Below, in pieces: positions 6,537 through 11,316 of a DNA stretch of 11,316 bases (the stretch's first letter is position 1; every line of letters begins with the position of its first letter). The DNA is from Acidimicrobiia bacterium. Lineage in GTDB: Bacteria > Actinomycetota > Acidimicrobiia > Spongiisociales > SHLN01. A program made the translations under genes and the position numbers. A model generated the notes under the pieces. It was not told where the DNA came from, did no database searches, and worked only from the letters and a program-made list of their open reading frames with translations. The DNA lies in the NCBI GenBank assembly GCA_013043085.1, contig JABDOU010000016.1, positions 1-11,316 of the forward strand, given 5' to 3'.

Positions 6537-8486
6537 TCACCGTGTAGCGAGTCGCGGTCGACCCGAAGAGATCACCGTAACGAGGCCCTCCACAAAGACC
6601 TCCTTGTTTCCGACCGTCGCCGATCGTTCTTCAAAGGCCGAGATCGTCGTGACCTCGAGTGCCCCGGCTTGAGAGGCGTCGCGTTCTGCAAGTCCAATGA
6701 GGGCATGGGTAGCGAAGTCGATTGCCGGTTGCTTGTCGCCGAAGTCCCGATCTGATTCGGTGAGATGCACCCGAAACTTGCCTTTTGACGGTTGGCTGAT
6801 AATGGCGCGCCTGGTGATCCGGACCTGGCCGACCACCGCGCCGATGGCATTGGCAACTCCAGCATGTTCGGGGATGATGGCATGGGATCCGGCTTGTTCC
6901 GCTACATCTGTGTAGTACACCGGGGCCGAAGCTCCGAGTCCTACAACCGGGAGGTCGAGACCGACGTCGATCCTCGTGACGCCTCTGTGTCGATTGAGCG
7001 CATCCTGAACCAACGGCGACTCGCTGGTAGAAGAAAGGCGATCGTGCGCAAGGGCAGCGTCGAGCAGCTTTTCGGCGGACCGGCGAACGAGCGTGTCGAT
7101 CGTGAGTCTGGCGAACTCCTCGCCATTCAGACTCACCTGCGTCCCCTTTCCTGTGTCGCTGTTTGCCATGAGCCACGAGACTTTCTTGGCGGCATCAGCG
7201 TCCCAGTCGGTCTGGATGCCGAGGGCGTGTGCTGCGTCAGTTGGCGTGTAAGCCGAAAAGGCTGCTAATCCACGGCTGACGAGTGAGCGCGCCGTGTGTC
7301 CGTCGACGCTCGAAGAGATGACGCTGCCGGCAGGTACCCAACCGTCGCCAATCCGATCCAGAAAGGCCTGCTCACGTAGCGTCGTCGAACTCTGCCTGCC
7401 GGTCGGTCCGATGAACCGGCCGTCGTACCGCTTCACCGGATATTGCCATGCGTCCAGCGTCGAGTGGACCAGATCCGGATGCTCGTGTGCAAGGAGGCAG
7501 ACGGGAACCACCCGGCGGGGACCGAGTATCAGCTTGGTCTCCTCGGATCGGTCGTTGACCACTACTTCGCTGTCGCCTCCAAGGCCATGGGTGTACATCT
7601 CTACCGCCTCGACCATCGTCTTGTGCCCTCCGACGCTCGCACCGTCGAGACTTATGGTGGGCGTACCGCCCTGCAAGATGGCGATGTCGGTAGTCGTTCC
7701 TCCGATGTCGGAAACAACTGCGTCAGGCACTCCCGTGAGAAAGCTGGCACCGATCAGGCTGGCAGCCGGGCCAGACAAAATGGTTTCGATGGGTCGATGG
7801 CGCGCGAAAGCTTCCGAGACGAGCGATCCGTCTCCTCTGACCAGCATGAGGGGCGCGTCGATGTCGCGCTCGGACAGCATCACCCTTGTGGCTTCACTCA
7901 ATTCGCGAACCATTCCGAGGAGCCGGGCATTGAGAACACACGTGAGAGCGCGCTTCGGTCCATTGAGGCGGCTAGACAGCTCATGTCCACACGTCACCGG
8001 TATGCCACGCTCCTCCATGAGTTCTCGTACCGCGATCTCATGTTCGGGATTGCGAACGCTGAATTTGGCCGTCACGGCGCATGCGTCTACGTCCAGATCC
8101 TTCAACTCGGCTTCGAGCGCTGCGAGGTCGAGTTCGGATGCCTCGTTGCCAAAAGGGTCGTGCCCGCCGCCGATGGTGATCAAACGATCCCCGGCCAAGG
8201 CTTTCACCAAACCTGCGTTCTCCCCGTCTTTGGCATCGAAGCCGATGAACACGAGCGCGATACGTCCACCGACCCCTTCGACGATCGCGTTTGTTGCCAA
8301 TGTTGTCGAGAGCGATACCAGCGAGACGACTTCCGGATTCTGGATGATCGCGTCGAGCACCTCGCCGATTCCGATCTTGAGATCCGGCCGGGTCCGGCCT
8401 TTCGCCTTCGCCACCACCTGCCCGGTTTCATGGTCGAAGAGAACTGCATCCGTGTATGTTCCGCCGGTATCTATTCCCAACAACAT
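6537..8486 (-). CDS. hydantoinase/oxoprolinase family protein (HyuA-like)
   Basis: This 649-residue protein of the sugar-kinase/Hsp70-like ATPase fold is related to the ATP-dependent N-methylhydantoinase A subunit and to 5-oxoprolinase, which open cyclic amides using ATP. The N-terminal domain (about 2-175) starts with the phosphate loop GIDTGGTYTDAVLFD (4-18). The main domain has SGPAASLIGA (238-247), the second phosphate motif SDIGGTTTDIAIL (259-271), GLGGDSE (301-307) and an adenosine-like LGASAPVYY (517-525) leading into EHAGVANAIGAVVGQV (540-555). No signal peptide is visible, so it should be cytoplasmic. No HyuB partner is present in the window. ATG at 8486 puts the phosphate loop at residue 4, as expected; no good Shine-Dalgarno is seen, and a GTCCCGGGAC palindrome abuts the start. 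It follows the importer genes by 192 bp. The substrate cannot be told from sequence. Confidence 0.9.
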   Translation of the reverse strand: MLLGIDTGGTYTDAVLFDHETGQVVAKAKGRTRPDLKIGIGEVLDAIIQNPEVVSLVSLSTTLATNAIVEGVGGRIALVFIGFDAKDGENAGLVKALAGDRLITIGGGHDPFGNEASELDLAALEAELKDLDVDACAVTAKFSVRNPEHEIAVRELMEERGIPVTCGHELSSRLNGPKRALTCVLNARLLGMVRELSEATRVMLSERDIDAPLMLVRGDGSLVSEAFARHRPIETILSGPAASLIGASFLTGVPDAVVSDIGGTTTDIAILQGGTPTISLDGASVGGHKTMVEAVEMYTHGLGGDSEVVVNDRSEETKLILGPRRVVPVCLLAHEHPDLVHSTLDAWQYPVKRYDGRFIGPTGRQSSTTLREQAFLDRIGDGWVPAGSVISSSVDGHTARSLVSRGLAAFSAYTPTDAAHALGIQTDWDADAAKKVSWLMANSDTGKGTQVSLNGEEFARLTIDTLVRRSAEKLLDAALAHDRLSSTSESPLVQDALNRHRGVTRIDVGLDLPVVGLGASAPVYYTDVAEQAGSHAIIPEHAGVANAIGAVVGQVRITRRAIISQPSKGKFRVHLTESDRDFGDKQPAIDFATHALIGLAERDASQAGALEVTTISAFEERSATVGNKEVFVEGLVTVISSGRPRLATR

Positions 8487-8496
8487 GTCCCGGGAC
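8487..8496. promoter_or_regulatory. palindrome abutting the hyuA-like start codon
   Basis: The perfect 10-bp palindrome GTCCCGGGAC lies directly against the ATG of the hyuA-like gene, where a ribosome site would normally be. On the minus strand a weak -10-like TAGATA (8510-8505) precedes it, which would give a leader of about ten bases. A second 10-bp palindrome, TCAGGCCTGA, sits at 8635-8644. A CCGGG/CCCGG hairpin lies at 8515-8530. The 192-bp gap 8487-8678 has no convincing ORF and may hold a separate promoter for this gene. The evidence is weak because short GC palindromes arise easily. Confidence 0.25.
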
Positions 8497-8678
8497 GCTA
8501 GCCGTATCTACGGACCGGGTGTCGCCCCGGACTGGCGGAATCCGGCGAAGGAGAATGGACAAGACACTCGGGCTGTGTCAGAACCGCAAAGAACGGATGA
8601 TCGTGAGCGGCCACGGAGGGCGATCGGCTGACGCTCAGGCCTGATCTGAGACGCGGGTCACCCTTGTATGGCAGGTCG

Positions 8679-9974
8679 TCAGGTGTCGCCGCGTCGATAC
8701 TGCAGACCATCAGCGGCAGGCATTCGGAGGCGCGTGGTCGCGAACAGGAGAACAATGAGTACGGCGATGAAGGGCGTCACTACCGGCAGCTGGTTCGGTA
8801 CCGAGGTTGTGCTGAGATACCACCAGGCCATCAGGAGGGCCGCAGCAATGAGATAGATGGCGGTTCGGAACTGACGTTGATAGAACTTGCGCACGATCAG
8901 GACAACAAGACCCAGCGTGATGAGTAGTAGGAGAGCATGCGCCGCCCGCGGATCACGGAGGCGGAGCGTTTCTGTAAAACCGAAGAGCAACGAACCGAGG
9001 GCCGTTCCGACCGGGCGCCAGTTCCCGAAGATCATGGTTGCGAGCCCGATGAAACCCTTCCCCAGGGTTTGGCCTTCTTTGTAGAGCCCCGACAGCTGAA
9101 TCGACAGGAAACCGCCTCCCAATCCGGCGAGGAAGCCGGAGATCACGACGCCGTAGTACTTGTACTTGTATACGTTGACGCCCAGCGAATCCGCCGCGAC
9201 AGGATGCTCACCGCAGCTTCTCAGACGCAATCCGAAAGACGTGCGCCACAGCAAGAAGATCGAGGCAGGAACGATGAGGTAGGCCACGAGGGTGAACCAG
9301 GACATGTTGGAGACCAGACCACGCGATATCCCCGCAAAATCAGAGAGGAAGAAGACGTCCCATTTCTCGACGGTCCCGAGCAAGTCGGGGCTCCTCCATC
9401 CGAACAACCTGCCGCCCGCCAGGAACGGAACGTTGAGTGAGCCGACGCCCACGATCGTAGGCGACTGGGTGATTGATCCACCCCGGCTCGGGAAGAGAAG
9501 ATCCGAAAGGAATCGGGCGGCACCCGGCGCCATGAGGTTGATGGCAACACCTGCAACGATGTGGTCAACCCCGTAGCTGACCGTTGCGACCGCCAGGATC
9601 AGTCCGCCAATGGCTCCCCCAACTCCGGCGAACAGAATGCCCCACCACGGTCCCCACAACAGGGTTCCAAAGGCACCACACCACGTTCCGATGATGAGCA
9701 TGCCTTCCAGACCAATGTTCACAATGCCGGCGCGCTCCGAGTAGATGCCCCCCAATCCAGCCAGCAATATGGGAACCGACCAGCCCAGGGCGATGGCCCA
9801 GGTGCCCGACGAAGTGAGATCGTCGGTCGGTAGCTTGGCGAACTGCTGGGTGATCGATAGCAAGAACACAATGGAGAGGGCGTAAGCGGCGATTCTGATC
9901 CGCTTCCCGGTCCACCATCCCGCCGGCTTGGGGTCTTCCGGAGCCGGGGCAGGCCTGGTTGCAACTGCGGTCAT
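8679..9974 (-). CDS. ABC transporter permease, nucleoside/BMP importer type (second permease)
   Basis: This is an inner-membrane subunit of the BPD_transp_2 family, probably moving nucleosides or a related ring compound inward. It has 431 residues with a Pro/Ala-rich cytosolic start (1-24) and many hydrophobic helices, for example about 28-42, 58-77, 112-132, 226-243, 274-292, 346-362, 371-388 and 398-412. Family landmarks are SERAGIVNIGLEGML (79-93), CGEHPVAADSLGVNV (254-268), GKGFIGLATMIFGNWRP (306-322) and the terminal LQYRRG (424-429). It resembles B. subtilis NupQ but is longer; about 50 extra residues with two more helices (roughly 344-394) precede the last helix. Its ATG overlaps the previous permease stop as ATGA, and GAGGG lies just upstream, so the two are translationally coupled. 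The two different permeases should pair as a heterodimer. The substrate is inferred from family only. Confidence 0.92.
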   Translation of the reverse strand: MTAVATRPAPAPEDPKPAGWWTGKRIRIAAYALSIVFLLSITQQFAKLPTDDLTSSGTWAIALGWSVPILLAGLGGIYSERAGIVNIGLEGMLIIGTWCGAFGTLLWGPWWGILFAGVGGAIGGLILAVATVSYGVDHIVAGVAINLMAPGAARFLSDLLFPSRGGSITQSPTIVGVGSLNVPFLAGGRLFGWRSPDLLGTVEKWDVFFLSDFAGISRGLVSNMSWFTLVAYLIVPASIFLLWRTSFGLRLRSCGEHPVAADSLGVNVYKYKYYGVVISGFLAGLGGGFLSIQLSGLYKEGQTLGKGFIGLATMIFGNWRPVGTALGSLLFGFTETLRLRDPRAAHALLLLITLGLVVLIVRKFYQRQFRTAIYLIAAALLMAWWYLSTTSVPNQLPVVTPFIAVLIVLLFATTRLRMPAADGLQYRRGDT

Positions 9975-11095
9975 GACGCACCCTCGCTTGCCAAATCGGG
10001 GTCGATTTCAGCGGTGGCCAGAGCGGCGGCCTGCGCTTCGTTGGCGAGCCGCACGCGCTCGACAACTGCGTATGCGATGACGGCTGCGAGGATGATGACG
10101 CCGATCATGATCGTCACGATCTCACGCGGAGCATCTCCCCGTACTTCCAGAACACCTGAGGATCGTTCCAACCAGCCGATGACAAAGGCGGCAAAGGCTA
10201 TGCCGACCGCGCTGTTCCTTCCCAATAGGGCGACTGCAATACCGGCAAAACCAAGCCCTTGGAAGAACCGCAGGTTGTAGGTGTGGGCATCGCCCAACAA
10301 ATCGCCGAGACCCACGAGCCCGGCAACTGCGCCTGACAGGAGCATCGCGATGACGACGGTTCTCTTGGGGTTGACACCGCTTGCTTCGGCGGCGAACGGA
10401 TTGATGCCGGTGGCCCGAAGATCGAATCCGACACGGGTCTTGTTGATGATGACGTGATAGCCAATGCCGACGGCGATGGCAATCAGTACGTAGCTATACA
10501 GATCAACGCGACGGATATCGCGGGTGAACAGTTCGACCACCGGGTTCAATGAGGGCAGCCATCCGGATTCCGGAATCTGGGCCAGTGCGGTGTCGAGTTG
10601 AGCCGATTGTGCGGTCCAGCGGGCCAAGAGAAACGAGACGATTCCCGAAACGGCAATGTTGTTGAGCATGATGGTCGAAATGACCTCGTGGACGTTTCTC
10701 GTTACTTTCAATACGCCGGCCAGTCCGGACCAGAACGCCCCGACGGCCATGGCCGTGATGACAATGATGCCGACGTGAAGAACCGGATTTGTGGGTCCGA
10801 TGAGGCCGCCCACGTAGGCAGCAAAGAACGCTGCGAGGATGTACTGACCTTCAACACCGATATTGAACAGGTTCATGCGGAAGCCGATCGCCACGGCGAT
10901 GCCGGACACGTAGAGCGCCGAACCGCGGTTGATAGCCTCCAGAATCGTCTCCAACCTCGTGCCGAACTCCCAGATGTTGCCATAGGCGTCGAGGGGGCTT
11001 GCTCCGGACAGGATGAGAACGATCGACGAGATGACGAGGGCGAATACAACTGCTGCCAGCGGTGCCAGCAGCGTGTAACCGGTTCGCTTGATCAT
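9971..11095 (-). CDS. ABC transporter permease, nucleoside/BMP importer type (first permease)
   Basis: A 374-residue inner-membrane protein of the BPD_transp_2 family, resembling B. subtilis NupP, the partner of the next permease. Hydrophobic helices are visible at about 10-30, 60-72, 84-100, 107-127, 137-157, 200-217, 247-268, 283-304 and 326-345. Conserved landmarks are GFRMNLFNIGVEGQY (71-85), NVHEVISTIMLNNIA (134-148) and the cytoplasmic coupling loop TRVGFDLRATGINPFAAEAS (220-239), which should contact the ATPase. A periplasmic loop of about 40 residues lies at 158-197. The Ala/Glu-rich tail (353-374) is cytosolic. ATG at 11095 overlaps the ATPase stop as ATGA and has GGGAG about 10 nt upstream. 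It is part of one operon with its flanking genes. Nothing is missing. The substrate is inferred from family only; other BMP-type cargo is possible. Confidence 0.92.
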   Translation of the reverse strand: MIKRTGYTLLAPLAAVVFALVISSIVLILSGASPLDAYGNIWEFGTRLETILEAINRGSALYVSGIAVAIGFRMNLFNIGVEGQYILAAFFAAYVGGLIGPTNPVLHVGIIVITAMAVGAFWSGLAGVLKVTRNVHEVISTIMLNNIAVSGIVSFLLARWTAQSAQLDTALAQIPESGWLPSLNPVVELFTRDIRRVDLYSYVLIAIAVGIGYHVIINKTRVGFDLRATGINPFAAEASGVNPKRTVVIAMLLSGAVAGLVGLGDLLGDAHTYNLRFFQGLGFAGIAVALLGRNSAVGIAFAAFVIGWLERSSGVLEVRGDAPREIVTIMIGVIILAAVIAYAVVERVRLANEAQAAALATAEIDPDLASEGAS

Positions 11096-11316
11096 GCCGT
11101 CGCGGCTCCCGTCATATAGGCGCCCAGGTCACGCGGGCTCACCGCTGAAGGATCCAGGTCCGCGACAATTTCACCCCGCAGGATTACAAGAAGTCTGTCG
11201 GACAAACCGATCAGCTCCTCGAGGTCGGCTGATATGAGCAGAACGGCAAGACCATCTGCCCGGGCCTGTTTCATATCTTCCCAGACTGCGGCCTGGGCGC
11301 CTACATCGATGCCCCG
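11092..11316 (-). CDS. ABC transporter ATP-binding protein, C-terminal end (5' part outside window)
   Basis: Only the last 74 residues are present, the gene running off the right edge. The visible part begins at RGIDVGAQAAVW, the D-loop that follows Walker B. It continues through VLLISADLEELIGLSDRLLVILRGEIV, the switch (H-loop) region and final strands of an ATPase domain. This matches the second nucleotide-binding domain of the tandem-domain ATPases of sugar and nucleoside importers (RbsA, NupO). The H-loop histidine position is Ala (ISADLEE), as is usual for the second domain of such proteins, so the catalytic site is probably in the missing half. Its TGA overlaps the start of the first permease as ATGA, so it is translationally coupled to it. 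By analogy a substrate-binding lipoprotein gene should lie further upstream. Walker A and the signature motif are outside the window. Confidence 0.9.
   Translation of the reverse strand, partial: RGIDVGAQAAVWEDMKQARADGLAVLLISADLEELIGLSDRLLVILRGEIVADLDPSAVSPRDLGAYMTGAATA

Noticed and set aside
7294..8631. Long plus-strand open frames (445 codons, and 352 codons at 7443-8501) opposite the hyuA-like gene
   Set aside because: The minus strand here encodes an intact hydantoinase/oxoprolinase with all expected motifs. The plus frames are Ser/Arg/Pro-rich with no family features, the usual mirror of a GC-rich gene.

Overview
The window looks like chromosomal DNA of a moderately GC-rich actinobacterium. 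An acidimicrobial-type lineage is possible, but this is inferred only from protein style: Thr/Pro-rich TTTTEPP surface linkers, a ClpC with a UVR segment and an actinobacterial-style class I photolyase. No rRNA, tRNA, CRISPR array, insertion sequence or phage gene was seen. Most of the window is housekeeping and transport. The least explained structure is a 12-bp-periodic operator-like array in front of clpC.

Layout. (1) 1-573, plus strand: the 3' end of a secreted or surface protein, with five TTTTEPP repeats followed by a beta-rich C-terminal domain and an acidic tail. It converges on the next gene, and the two stop codons overlap. (2) 3528-570, minus strand: a probable three-gene unit encoding a long-chain polyprenyl diphosphate synthase, a GNAT acetyltransferase and a class I DNA photolyase. 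(3) 3529-3936: a 408-bp divergent intergenic region with no convincing gene. It ends in hexamers GTTGAC/GTCAAC repeated at exactly 12-bp steps just upstream of clpC. (4) 3937-6459, plus strand: complete clpC, the Hsp100 unfoldase that feeds ClpP. (5) 6460-6536: a hairpin between convergent genes, followed by a G-rich tract. (6) 11316-6537, minus strand: the C-terminal end of an ABC ATPase, two inner-membrane permeases of the nucleoside/BMP importer type, and a stand-alone hydantoinase/oxoprolinase HyuA-like protein after a 192-bp gap.

How the genes work together. The ATPase and two permeases are joined by two ATGA start/stop overlaps and clearly form one importer, of the same architecture as bacterial nucleoside importers (NupOPQ type). 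HyuA is co-directional and may act on an imported purine- or pyrimidine-derived ring compound, but this link is only positional. The prenyl synthase probably makes a menaquinone side chain or another long polyprenyl chain. The photolyase repairs UV-induced cyclobutane dimers. ClpC is the stress and protein quality-control gene, and no ctsR, mcsA or mcsB lies next to it.
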